NCBI GenBank assembly: GCA_014084085.1
Contig: NPFB01000058.1
Location: forward strand, 80,510-144,509
Reading direction: 5' to 3'
Origin: Hondaea fermentalgiana
Lineage: Eukaryota; Sar; Bigyra; Thraustochytrida; Thraustochytriidae
DNA: 64,000 nucleotides
Position numbers and translations under genes: made by a program. This document shows, piece after piece, positions 43,793 to 53,842 of this stretch; positions within the stretch are counted from its first letter, which is position 1; each line of letters starts with the position of its first letter. The notes beneath the pieces were generated by a model. The model was not told where the DNA came from, searched no databases, and was given only the letters and a program-made list of their open reading frames with translations.

Positions 43793-44544
43793 TTTCCTCC
43801 TGCTGCTACTGACGCGGTCGACGATGGCTCGGGCTTTATGGTTTGCGGCGGTTTTTCTTGCTGCCGTGCGGAGACGGCAGACGCCAATGGCGATGCTTGT
43901 CGATTTCTTGGTGTCGAGGCGGGCGAAGATGCAGTTGAGTCCGTCGGAGGAGAGGATGAGACATCTTCTGTGGTGTTAACCAGCACGCTGGGCGCATGTT
44001 TCGCGCGACTGGCCTCGAGATGTTCGCGAAGCGGATCATTGCTGGCATCGACAAAGAAGCGCTTCATGAGTATGTCAGGCTTGTTGATATGCGGGGGGTA
44101 CTTGTAGGTGAGATGTTGCATAAATCCTGAGCCATCGGCGTTCATCTTGCGCAAATCCTCGGTTGTACCTTTGCCGTGAGGGAGCACGGCCACGATACGA
44201 AGCGGGAACTCCTGCTCGGGGTCAAAGGTGCATGTATCCATGACCTCGTCGCCGCGCTTTGTACGAATGAGTTTTTCACCTGCATTGATCATGTGCGTAG
44301 TGCTGTCTTCGCCATTTTCGCTAATGTTGCGCACCACAAAGTTCTCCTCGTGCACGTCGATGTGCTGTAGGACCTTGAGCATCATGACGATCTTGCGAAT
44401 TTTCCAGCCGACTCCCATGGCTTTGAGCATAGGATCAATCGAGTCCGAGGCATCGTTATTCACGCGCCAGATCCCACAAAAGTCTGTGGGCTGCGCAGGA
44501 CCTCGCGAGGTCGCCCGCCCGCGAGTCTCAGGCGTCTGCGACAT
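41800..44544 (-). CDS. Lipocalin-like, multi-pass membrane, PX and START domain protein
   Basis: A 914-residue protein read from the first ATG (MSQTPETRG); the frame continues 80 codons upstream to a GTG. Residues about 20-150 (FCGIWRVNNDASDSIDPMLKA) look like the lipocalin/FABP-like beta-barrel common in stramenopile proteins. A Pro/Ser/Ala linker includes an Ala run coded by GCA/GCT repeats at 43758-43792. Six or so hydrophobic segments at about 310-515 (for example LWVASVLAIAVLTCQFF) suggest a multi-pass membrane region. A PX domain at about 535-650 (YRVRVEHEGLAWYVWRRFSQF, LPGKTWFSS) should bind phosphoinositides. A START-type domain fills about 680-905 (WTFLKNYNGVQCYL, DICDVQHVEYKSPFP). 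The parts together suggest a lipid-transfer or lipid-sensing protein at an endomembrane contact. I know no named protein with this full set. Confidence 0.87.
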
Positions 44545-45886
44545 TCCGCAAAAAAAGGTAGGTCTTCCGCTTCCCGGCACGATGGACCCCGCGTCTCGCG
44601 GACGCGCGTGCACGAGGGGGGCGCAGGGACGATGAGAGGAGTTAAGAGTGTATGCGCGCGAGACAGAGGGGGGTTGCGAGCCCCGTCTTCCGTCCGGGTA
44701 CTCGCTCGCTCGCTCGCTCTCTCGCTCGCTCTCTGTTTCTGTTTGAGAGGCCGTACTCGCGCTAGGAAGATTTTTGCGCCTCACAGCGCAAGTGGCCTAA
44801 CTAAGCAACGTGACTTTTTCCGCAATAATTAGGCCATTTGATTGGAACCTAAACTTATGATCGAATAGAGAGGATCTCGACGACTGAAAAGGTGATTTGC
44901 GCTGGTGCCAAAAAGTAGCTGGTTGAGACGGATGTATTATGGCCCCGCACGTCAAGTCATTTGCTCTCATCATCGATCTTCTTTGGCATTGAGCACTTCA
45001 TCTCGAATTTGCGTGATTTCTAGATGCGGTGACAGAATTGAAAGTACTCAACTCCACAGAGAGCGTCGCGCTTCGTTGAGTGATTACATTTCTAATCCCG
45101 CAGTCGAATCATATCATAGATTGGACCCTGCAGAGCTTACGCATTGGATTGGGTGTTTTTTTTGTTTGTGTTATAGTTGTCGACGGAGATTCCTCAGAGG
45201 CCTGAAAGAGTAGAAAGAAGAAGTTGATTTCAATAAACGTAAAAGAAATTCCGTTCCGTGGCTAGCACGAAACGGGAAGGTAGTTTGTTTGATTCTCACG
45301 CTGCTGCTCGGAGGAAGCTTTGGTGTAGTTCAATATTCTGGTGGGTTTCGGTTCTGCCGGCTTCTGGCATCGGGTTTGGTCGCTGCCAGGTCGATTCGGC
45401 TTAGTGGTCCCAGGGTCGTGACCCTGGTCCATTTCTGCTATATAGGTCTTTGACTGTACCAAGATTATTTTGGGTGTTCATACCGATCATGCTCGGTGTG
45501 TTGTGCGCGCGCGACATAATGTTCTTGCGTCGTTTGTCGTCGGGTGTCTACCTTTCTTATAGCAGTTTCCCGCCTGGCATCAGGTCTTTGGGAATGTCCA
45601 CTTCATTATTGTGGATCAATAGATAGTCGTAGAGTAAATCGAGGCTCAGGTGGGAAAGAGCGGCCATGCAAGCATGCCAAGCTGCTGAGTTAGCGTGCGT
45701 TGCTCCTTTCGCGTATGTGCGTAACTTTTCAAAAGACTGAATGATTTTTTTTTACATTTTTTTACAAGTTTTTCTTACAATTGAGGCGAGGTTGCGCGCG
45801 CTGTACTGCCGGACATCGACGAGAATTCTCGCATGTCCACTCAAAAGTCTAAAAAAGAAGAGACGGTGTTGTGTGTTGTCTCTACT
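44545..45886. other. Intergenic region with an AT-rich island
   Basis: About 1.34 kb. Next to the PX/START gene it is GC-rich, with CTCG repeats at about 44698-44737. From about 44815 to 45830 base composition falls clearly below the surrounding level and no coding frame persists. A short inverted repeat (CCAGGGTCGTGACCCTGG) lies at about 45409-45426. No gene or RNA family recognised. Confidence 0.5.
44698..44737. repeat. Microsatellite (CTCG)n/(CTCT)n
   Basis: Tandem CTCG units with CTCT variants just upstream of the lipocalin-like/PX/START gene. Translated on the minus strand it would give only a Ser/Glu/Arg run in a frame lacking ATG, so I treat it as 5' UTR or promoter. Confidence 0.8.
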
Positions 45887-46042
45887 CTACTTCTTCGACT
45901 TGGGGGCAGCCTTCTTCTTGCCGCCGGCAGCGGCCTTCTTGGGCTTGTCCTCGGCCATGGCCTTGGCGGCCTTGGCAGGCTTCATTGCGCCCTTCTTCTT
46001 GGAGCCGGCCTCCGCCGCAAACTGCTGCTTGCCATCTGCCAT
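45887..46042 (-). CDS. Small Lys/Ala-rich basic protein (H1-tail-like)
   Basis: A 51-residue frame from ATG (MADGKQQFAAEAG) to TAG. It contains 16 Lys and 15 Ala, with repeats of the KKKA and PAKAAKA type, much like linker-histone tails. There is no globular domain. Lysines are coded almost only by AAG and alanines mainly by GCC, as in highly expressed genes of GC-rich protists, and a purine-rich AAGGAAAG context precedes the ATG; this supports a real gene. The frame stays open upstream without another ATG. It could be a nucleosome-associated or nucleolar small basic protein, or the last exon of a larger gene whose upstream exons I cannot see. Function unassigned. Confidence 0.55.
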   Translation of the reverse strand: MADGKQQFAAEAGSKKKGAMKPAKAAKAMAEDKPKKAAAGGKKKAAPKSKK

Positions 46043-49000
46043 CTTTCCTTGATTGATCGAAGTGTCTAGCTTGCGCTGCTTGTTGTGCTGTTGTGCTTGA
46101 GATTCTCGTCGAGTTGCAGGTTTGCTTGCGTCTCGGGTCTGCTCTGCGCTTTCATGGATACGCATCCTCGTCCAGTTGGTCCTTCTTCGCGAAGCTCGCG
46201 AAGCTCGCGAAGAGCGAGCGCGGAGAGCGAGCCCGTCGGCGCGCCGGCGCGCCGGCTTTCGCTCGGGGCGAGGCGAGGCTAACCGGGTCCCAACGCACAC
46301 CTCGCCGACGGAGAACCCGCTCTCAAATGCACGCTCCCAGGGGTCACGAGTGACGTCTTCGGAAACTAGGGTAGGGTCGCGCCGCCCGTGCTCGCGTCGC
46401 GGCGACCGGGACAGCCGCGCCGCGCGCGTCGGAGAAAGCCAGCCGCCAGCTGCGCACGCAACGGCAAGACTCGCAGTGGCCGCTGTCGTCGGGCCGGGCC
46501 GAGCCAGGCCACTGGCAGCCTGGACGACTCGACTTGCTGATGCCAGGGCGCGGCCGCCCGCCACTCATGCCCCTGCCAGGGGCCTAGCTAGAATGGACAA
46601 TCTGACCATCTGCCAGCTGGCTGATGATGCTGCTGCTGCTTCTGATAAAGGAAACGCTGCAGCTGCAGCTTGTTGTTGCCATTGGTAGCATGGCTGCCGG
46701 CTTTCATGCAACGTTGGCGAGAGAAAGGTCATAGTTCCGAGTACTTTAAGGCGTTTGCCGCAGAGATTCCCGAAGAGCAAGCGCCATATGCGGAGCTGGC
46801 GCTGCTCTGCAGCTGCTTGGCCGTGCGTGCGTGAAGCTGAGATTGTCAGCGGCGGGTGGCTGGCTGCGCGCGCCTCTGGAGCGTGCACGTTCGAGCGATA
46901 CCGCAGCGAAGAAAGCGCGAGCGAGGGTGAAACGCGGTGGCTTGACGGCCAGTCGTGCGGTGCGGTAGGTGGGCAGAGTATGCTGCCGCAAGCGAGTTCT
47001 GACTGCAGGCTAGTCAGTCAGTGGTGCGCCATCGTCGAGACTGAATGGTGGCTGGTTGCTGTTGCTTGATCCATGGCCCAGGCTGCCAAGCGTCAAGACC
47101 CTGCGAGCGTGGCGCCTGCGCCAAGGCAAAGCAAGGCAAGCCGATGGGGAGAGAAGCTGCCTTGACGCGGGGTGGGTCTGGATCGATCGGTCTCACGAGC
47201 ATCCGCGGCATGCGCGTCTGGCTCTGGGCCATGCCTACGGAGGCTCGGAGACTCGTGCTTCCATCATTTTCACCACTGTCACGGCCGCACCTCACCCTCA
47301 CTCCCTTGCTCGTCTTGGCCGTGCCGTGTTCGCATGCGCATGACCATGTGGTCGCGCAATGGGCCGCTCGGCGACCGCCAGGCCTTCTCATTCGGCCCCG
47401 GTCCACGGCCCATGAGCCAGGCTTGCGCCGCGGATGGCCATTCCTTCACCGGTTTCCTCGCGCTCTTCACAGGGCGGATACCTCTGCGGCACGAGACTAT
47501 CTGGCTGCCTGTAGCTGCTGCTGCAGCTGCTGGTCGAGCGAGGGTCGATCGAATGACGATGATCGCGACCCGACCAACGCCTCGGCCATGACCGATCGGC
47601 GTCGATGCGTTGCCTGCTGCCGCTGCTGCTGCTGCGTGCACGTCACCATCGCCACCATCACCAGCGGCCAGATTCTACCAACTCCAAAACAAATTCACGT
47701 TTCTTGGCTCAGCCAGATGAGATGGATCACTCTGCAAAACTAACACTTCCACCGCAGCCTCCCCGGTTCGTCTCGGCGCGGCCGCGACCGCTGGATGCCG
47801 CACTTTCGCTTCGCATGTCTGGAAGTGGCCATGGTGGACGTCTGCGCTGCCTGCGCTGCTCGTGGCGAATGGCCCTGCAGGTGGGTGGATGGACGGGCGG
47901 GACGGGACGGGACTGACTGTGAAGGAAAGGGAGGGGAAGGGAAGGTTGTCTCGCTCGCAGCGCGATGGCCGTTGACCAGGACCCCCTCCCCGAACTGGAC
48001 TTGGACTGATGGTTGTCCCTTGGTTCATCATATCAACCGACCTCGACCGAGCACCTCGTCTCGAACATGGGCCGCAAGCCAAGCCAAGCCAAACCAGGCT
48101 GCAGCTGCTGCTGCTTGCTGTCCTGGTCGCTGCGCAATCTGCAGCTGCAGCTGCCCTGTCGGCAACAGCCACGCGGCTCATCGATCGATCGGAGCCGCTC
48201 ATTTCGGCGCACACGCGCTTCTTTTTCTCTTCTGCCCTTCGCATTCGCGCAAAACCGACGGCCGCAGACCGTCCGTCCATCCGCGCCGCACTAAACCGGG
48301 CCGCCAGTCGCAGACGCACGCAGACGCACGCAGTCGCAGGCGCTCGCCTGGACTCCGGAGCGGCCGCGTCGCCGCGCCCTGCCTCGCCTCGCCTCGCCTC
48401 GCCGGCGATTCTGGGCGCTGGCCGTGCCCTCCGGCGGCTTCGCGCCCGCCGCAAACGCGCGGTCACGGATGCCGCCGGGTCCCGCGTGGGGGGGGGCACT
48501 GTGGAGACCCGGTTTCCCCGGCAAAGGCCGAGACCAGAAAACCCATTGGGATACACGCACGCCGCCGCGGTCAACCAGCCGGTCGGGGCGCTTCTGGGCG
48601 CGAGGAGCCGCGGCTCGCGTCGCGGCGACATTTGGGAGCCGGAGGTAGCGCGAAGCAGCGCGGGGGCGGAGTCGTGCTGCTGCTGCGTCGCGGCTGAGAG
48701 AAAGAGTCGGGGCGAGTCACATGGATGGAGAGAGAGGGCAAGAGCTTGCCTCGAGCAGCAGCAGGTCTCGGCCTCGCTCCGTACCAGGCCAGGCCATGCC
48801 ATGCCATGCCATGCCATGCTGTGCTGCGAGGGCGTGATGGCGGCGGCGCGACGCGGAGCGCGAGGATCGCGAACGGCCGGGTGGCTGGCTGGGCACGGAA
48901 AGTACTGACCGGTCCGAGGGGCAAAGAGCAACGGCCCCCCTCGCAGCCGTCCATTCCTTCATTGGTTCATCCGCCATGGCGGCCACTACTAATTTATCAG

Positions 49001-49851
49001 CCCAGGAGAGGAGCGGTAGTACGGAGACGGGACAGGTCTGACGCTGCACTGCTGCTGCAGCTGCAGCTGATGATGATGAGACGGAGACGACGACGACAAT
49101 CCAACGACCAAGCGCATGTCGAGGGCGGTGCGTGGCTTGGAAGCAGAGGCGAGGCCATGCATGCGTGCGTGCGTGCACAACAACAAAACTAACGCGAAGA
49201 GCGGGTGCAACGTTGGGTCAGGCCGCCGCGCGGCACAGGCGTGCTCGCCACCGAACACATCACATCACATCGCATCACATCGCATCCTCTGTTCCCCTTT
49301 CCCAGCCGTGACAAATGGACTGCGACCACTGCGAGTCGTTCGTTCTTCGTGCGGCTTTCGACCAACCAGCTTTTCTCACCCCCCTCCCCCGCTCCCCCCT
49401 TGTCGCCTTTTCGGTCGAAGAGCGAGCGCGCGGCGCCGAGCGAAAGCCGGAAGGGCCTAGGGGCCTCCTAGTGCCCAGCTACCGGAAAACCGGGCGCACC
49501 CGTGAGCTAGCCACCGCCACTCACTGACCGGGAGGCGAGGAGGGCGAGGCGAGGCTGGCATAGAGGGAAAAGCAGGGAGAGCGAGCGGGCGGGCGCGCGA
49601 CTATAAGCGAGTAAGCAGCGAGCGGCGAGACGAGACGAGACGAGACGCAGCCCGGCGCGGCGAGGCAGAGCAGCGAGCGAGCAAACAAACCCGCAACTCG
49701 ACCGAGCGCCCCGCGAGACCTCCGCAAAAGCAGCGAGACAAGCACAAGCACAAGCACAAGCACCAGCGCAAGCACCAGCAAGAAGAAGCGCAGCCGGCAG
49801 GCTCCGCAAGGAGGCGCGAAGTACACGCTCTCGGCGGCAGCGCCGATCTCG
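46043..49851. other. Gene-poor 3.8-kb region rich in simple repeats and CAGCTG
   Basis: No frame here resembles a protein family, and all long frames are GC-composition artefacts. I count about ten CAGCTG hexamers (for example near 46614, 46654, 47528, 48141 and 49062). Short tandem repeats include CCTCG at 48381-48403, CATGC at 48792-48821, GACGA at 49625-49648 and CACAAG at 49737-49770. The right end must contain the promoter and leader of ornithine decarboxylase. A 70-codon ATG frame at 49315-49527 would be an upstream ORF if transcribed. Confidence 0.5.
48788..48821. repeat. Tandem (CCATG)n
   Basis: About five tandem CCATG pentamers, directly visible, in the gene-poor region. Confidence 0.8.
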
Positions 49852-51237
49852 ATGGAAGGGGAGCTCAACGCACGAGTCTGGGCCAGCATCAAGGAGAGAG
49901 TAGAACATGGCGAAGATGAATCGGCTTTCATGGTCGTGGACCTTGCAGATGTGGACAGCAAGGTGAGGGCCTGGCGCGCGCTCCTCCCTCGCGTGGAGCC
50001 CTTCTATGCCGTCAAGTGCCACGATGACCCGCAGATCCTGCGCCGCCTCGTCAAGCTCGGCGTCGGATTCGACTGCGCCTCCAAGGGCGAGATCGACCTC
50101 GTTCTCGATGCCGGCGCCAGCCCCGAGGACATCATCTTCGCCCACCCCTGCAAGGCGCAATCGCACCTCCTGCACGCCGCCCAGGTCGGCGCCGAGATGA
50201 TGACCTTTGACAACGACGACGAGCTCTTCAAGATCAAGCGCCACTTCCCCGGCGCCAAGATTCTGCTCCGTCTTCTTCCCGACGACTCGAGCGCCGTCTG
50301 CCAGCTCGGCGTCAAGTTCGGCGCCGACATCAAGGCCGTGCGCGGCCTCATGCAGACCTGCCTCGACCTCGACCTCAACCTCGTTGGCGTCAGCTACCAC
50401 GTCGGCAGTGGATGCCAGGACATCGCTGCCTTCTCCGAGGCCGTTCATCTCGCGCGCCGCGCCTTCGACATTGCTGAGGAGCTCGGCATCCAGCTCAGCA
50501 TCCTCGACATTGGTGGCGGCTTCCCCGGCGAGTCCGTGCGCCACTGGAAGGCCGCCGCGGCCGCGCGTGAGGCCGCCGAGTTCAACGGCGTCGACGACGA
50601 AAGCCTCGAGGCAAAGGGCGACGCCCGCCTTTTCCCGGCGCTTGCCCGCCAGCTCGGACCCACGCTCGACCAGCTCTTCCCCGCTGAGTCCGGCGTGCGC
50701 ATCATCGCCGAGCCCGGCCGCTACATGGTGCACTCCTCCTGCACCTTGGTCGCCAACGTGCTCGCCCGCCGCCGCACCGTTGTGCGCAACACCGAGGTCT
50801 TTCGTTACTACATCAACGAGGGCGTCTACGGTAGTTTCAACAACATCATCTACGACCACGCCACCGTGCAGGGCTTTCCCCTTCGCGTGCGTGGCCGCCG
50901 CCAGGTAGAGCGCGAGGCACTTCGTCGCAGCGGATCGGGCGAGGACCCGCTCGCTCCGGGCGCCGCCGAGTCGGACTTTAGCGACGACGATGAAGCTGCT
51001 GCCGGTTCTTCCTCCGAGAACGCCGTTGCCTTTGTTGGCGAGGTCGATGGCGAGCAGCTCTGCGAGGGCAGCGTCTGGGGTCCCACCTGCGACGGTCTCG
51101 ACTGCGTTCTCAAGGATTCTTACCTGCCGCGCCTCGAGGTTGGCGACTGGATGTACTTTCCGGACATGGGCGCCTACACCGTCGCCGCTGCCGCCAAGTT
51201 CAACGGCTTCGAGATCGCCACCAAGGTCTATATCTGA
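49852..51237 (+). CDS. ODC: Ornithine decarboxylase
   Basis: A PLP enzyme of fold type III that converts ornithine to putrescine, the committed step of polyamine synthesis. It has 461 residues in one exon. Landmarks: FYAVKCHDDP with the PLP lysine K55, FDCASKGEID, SYHVGSGC, DIGGGFPG, the EPGRYMV phosphate-binding segment, YINEGVYGSFN and WGPTCDGLD with the catalytic cysteine C413 donated across the dimer. Aspartate in CDGLD suits ornithine as substrate. An acidic Ser-rich insert (about residues 365-390) interrupts the C-terminal barrel, and the protein ends at KVYI without the mammalian PEST tail. The leader has CACAAG and GACGA repeats. Antizyme control cannot be judged from this sequence. 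Confidence 0.96.
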   Translation: MEGELNARVWASIKERVEHGEDESAFMVVDLADVDSKVRAWRALLPRVEPFYAVKCHDDPQILRRLVKLGVGFDCASKGEIDLVLDAGASPEDIIFAHPCKAQSHLLHAAQVGAEMMTFDNDDELFKIKRHFPGAKILLRLLPDDSSAVCQLGVKFGADIKAVRGLMQTCLDLDLNLVGVSYHVGSGCQDIAAFSEAVHLARRAFDIAEELGIQLSILDIGGGFPGESVRHWKAAAAAREAAEFNGVDDESLEAKGDARLFPALARQLGPTLDQLFPAESGVRIIAEPGRYMVHSSCTLVANVLARRRTVVRNTEVFRYYINEGVYGSFNNIIYDHATVQGFPLRVRGRRQVEREALRRSGSGEDPLAPGAAESDFSDDDEAAAGSSSENAVAFVGEVDGEQLCEGSVWGPTCDGLDCVLKDSYLPRLEVGDWMYFPDMGAYTVAAAAKFNGFEIATKVYI

Positions 51238-52325
51238 AAAGAAGAAGAGACGCGCATGCGCGCTTTGACAAAACGATGACGATTGCACCTCGTCACCGCG
51301 TCAGTCAGTCAAAAGCCCGCTTTCTCTACCTCTTCTTTTTTCTCTCACAACCCCGTTCTTTTCTCTTTGCACCACCACCCCACACTAGCAAGCTCTCTTT
51401 ACTTTCACAAGAAGAAAGAGCCCCGGTGGAGCTAGTTTTAGCTAGGAGCTAGCAAACGACGCGCCCGGACGCGAGCTCGTTGTTCTGATTACGTGACTAT
51501 GTATACCTCTTAGAAAATAAAATGCTTTCCAAGTTCTCATGCACAAGTCGATTGGTGTCGTACTCACAATAAGGTATTCTTGGTTCCGAGGCGGCCGATC
51601 CTTTTGGACGGATTTTATCACAATCTCGCCTCTGTCGCGAGTTATACACGTATGTCCCTGGCAGCCTTTGGACCACTCTGGCCCATATTCTTTCTATCCA
51701 CTTCACTTGCAAACGAAAGCGAAGGTCTCGCGACTGTCCCGAGTTGCACAACGTCCTGACATTGGGACTGCGGATTTCTCCCCCACTTACACTTAGGTTG
51801 CCTCACTTGTAAACAAAGACTTTTTGGCAATCAGAATTTTATGGCCAACAAAATAATCTTGATCCGAAATACATCTCCTCAAGGCCCACCAGCCAGACCT
51901 TACATGACCTCGTCGTGTAAGAAAGCACCATTCTCCTCTCTCTCTCTCCCTCTTTTTTTTTCCCTTTCTTTTTGTGATTACCGTCGTTGGACAAAGTTAT
52001 GAAAATCTTGCAACAGGTTCGAGTACACTAGGCCTACGGAAAGTGAGCATTGTGGGATGAGGGACTGACACTTGGCTAATCATCCATCCAACCAACCAAC
52101 TAGCAAGTAGACAGATGGAATGAGTCACTGTGACGTCTTGGGGATCACTTAAATCTACACCGCGACGCAGCAAACGCTCGAACGCGTTGGTAAAAGGAGG
52201 GTTTGCTCGTGCGTGTTCGCTCACTGCAGGTCCGAATCTTCTTCGGAAGAGAGTGTGCGGCTTCCCCGTCCTTGTGCTTAAAGCTAGTTAACTAGCAAGG
52301 CTAGGGTAGCTTAGCTCAGCTTCGC
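51238..52325. other. Convergent 3' region between ODC and ARL3
   Basis: About 1.09 kb of noncoding DNA. It holds a TC-rich tract at about 51932-51973, GCTAG-rich inverted repeats near 51430-51453 and a perfect 14-base palindrome GCTAGTTAACTAGC at 52283-52296, 30 bp beyond the ARL3 stop. No gene or RNA recognised. Confidence 0.45.
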
Positions 52326-52886
52326 TTACTTGCCCTCGTGGGCGGCGCCGTCCTCCTTGTCATTGAGCTGCTCCACGAGCCACTCGAGACCGTCCGAGAG
52401 ACCCTCGCCAGACTTGGCCGAGCACGCCTGGATCTGAAAAGCGCGGTCGTCGTTAATCTGAAGAAGGTCCGCCACCTCGGACGCCGAAATAGCGCTGAGA
52501 AGGTCCTGCTTGTTGGCAAAGACAAGCACCGGGGTGCCAGCGAGCTTGTCCTCCTTGAGCAGGGAGGCAAGCTCTTCCTGGGCCTCATCAATGCGGCTGC
52601 GATCTGCCGAGTCCACAACGTACACGAGCGCGTCAGTGTTATCGTAGTAGTTGCGCCAGTACGGACGAATGGTCTTCTGGCCACCAATATCCCAAACGTT
52701 GAGCTTGAAGCCGGCGCTCTGAATAGACTTGATGTTAAAACCCTGCGTCGGCATGATGTTGTCAATATCCTCAGCGGACAGCTTCTTCAGGATAGTCGTC
52801 TTGCCGGCATTGTCCAGACCCAGCACCAAAAGACGCGCCTCGTCATCCGACTTCTTAAGCTTGCGCAGCAAGTTCAGGAGACCCAT
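52326..52886 (-). CDS. ARL3: ARF-like small GTPase ARL3
   Basis: A 186-residue GTPase nearly collinear with human ARL3. ARL3-GTP releases lipidated cargo from UNC119 and PDE6D carriers inside cilia. The N-terminus [12 protein letters not shown] is the ARL3-type amphipathic helix. G motifs are GLDNAGKT (23-30), the switch 1 segment [21 protein letters not shown] and [16 protein letters not shown] and the [12 protein letters not shown] region fit ARL3 better than ARL2. It is a single exon from ATG and all nucleotide-binding residues are present. It goes with LC8 and the dynein heavy chain as a marker of a flagellated life stage. Confidence 0.95.
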   Translation of the reverse strand: MGLLNLLRKLKKSDDEARLLVLGLDNAGKTTILKKLSAEDIDNIMPTQGFNIKSIQSAGFKLNVWDIGGQKTIRPYWRNYYDNTDALVYVVDSADRSRIDEAQEELASLLKEDKLAGTPVLVFANKQDLLSAISASEVADLLQINDDRAFQIQACSAKSGEGLSDGLEWLVEQLNDKEDGAAHEGK

Positions 52887-53842
52887 GGTTTCGTTTGTTC
52901 GGTGGACGCTCTTGGCGTTCTAGTTCTTCGCTTCTTTCTTCGGCGTCGTTGTCGTCGTTGTCGTTTGCAAACAAGCACGCACGCAAGCAAGAGTCGTCGA
53001 AGTTAGCTCTCCACTCTTTTTTGACTCCGCACGAACGCCGCCTCTTGATTGATGCCAGTCTCTCTTTTCTCAGCGTGGGCGGCCAGGCAGAACTTACCAA
53101 GCTGGTTGCCGCGCGCTTCGAAGGCCCGTGCTTCGTGCTCCTGTCGTCGGCGACGCTGCTTCTTTCGCTCCAAACGACAAGATGTAAGCGATGAGAGACC
53201 TTTGAAGTTTGCCGACCTTCTGCCGCGCAATGTCTTGCCGCGCAACGAGAGCTCTTCTCCAAAGCCCGGAGCACGCCAATTGGCTTGAGGCTCGAGCCCA
53301 TTGTAACCGTCTCGTTAGAGTTTTCACTAAGAAAACTCTTACTAGCCCAACGGATACCTATGCAAGTCAAGGCGAGAGGCGAGCTTTGGCACGTTGAGCT
53401 GGCTGGTTGGCTGTCTGCCTGGCTCGTAGTAGTGCTTATTTGCCATACTGCGCTGTTATTTGCCGTTGTGCAATCAATGTTCAGCCGGCCTCTGCCTTGT
53501 AAAGGCATTGGCTTTAAAGAACGAAACCGTCCACACTGGGGACTTTAAGGCGTCCACCATGTGAGTGCGGCAGCAAGCGGCAATGCTTGAGAGCGTCTGA
53601 AAGAAGTGGGCTTGGTGTGTAAGGGCGGCGCGTGTGTAATATGATGAATAAGAGACGGAGAGAGATAAAGAGAGACTCAGATGAAACAAGGAACAAAGCT
53701 AGCTGTCCGCCTGGCATGGATGACATGAAGACTAGCGCGCCGCGCGCCGCGCCGCCCTTGGGTGCCGCAATTGGCATCGAGATCGCAAAGGGTCGAACCG
53801 GTCAGCTCGGTGGCTTCGCATAATGGGCTTTGGTCGCGGGCA
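52887..53842. other. Divergent region between ARL3 and the LEH-like gene
   Basis: About 960 bp. It contains TCGTTGTCG repeats near 52944-52968 and two near-identical words TGCCGCGCAA at about 53220 and 53237, the second within CTTGCCGCGCAAC. No supported gene. Confidence 0.4.

Noticed and set aside
45440..45640. Weak retroelement-like peptide (VHTDHARCVV...) in the AT-rich island
   Set aside because: The resemblance to an RNase H HTDH motif rests on four residues and is broken by stops; no LTRs or other domains were seen.
47045..47743. 232-codon plus frame in the gene-poor region
   Set aside because: It is Cys/Arg/Pro/Leu-rich translation of CTG and GC-rich repeats with a non-family pattern; not supported.
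49507..51288. 593-codon minus-strand frame over ornithine decarboxylase
   Set aside because: It is antisense to a complete ODC with intact catalytic motifs. The Val/Glu/Leu/Gly/Ala-rich translation is a composition artefact.
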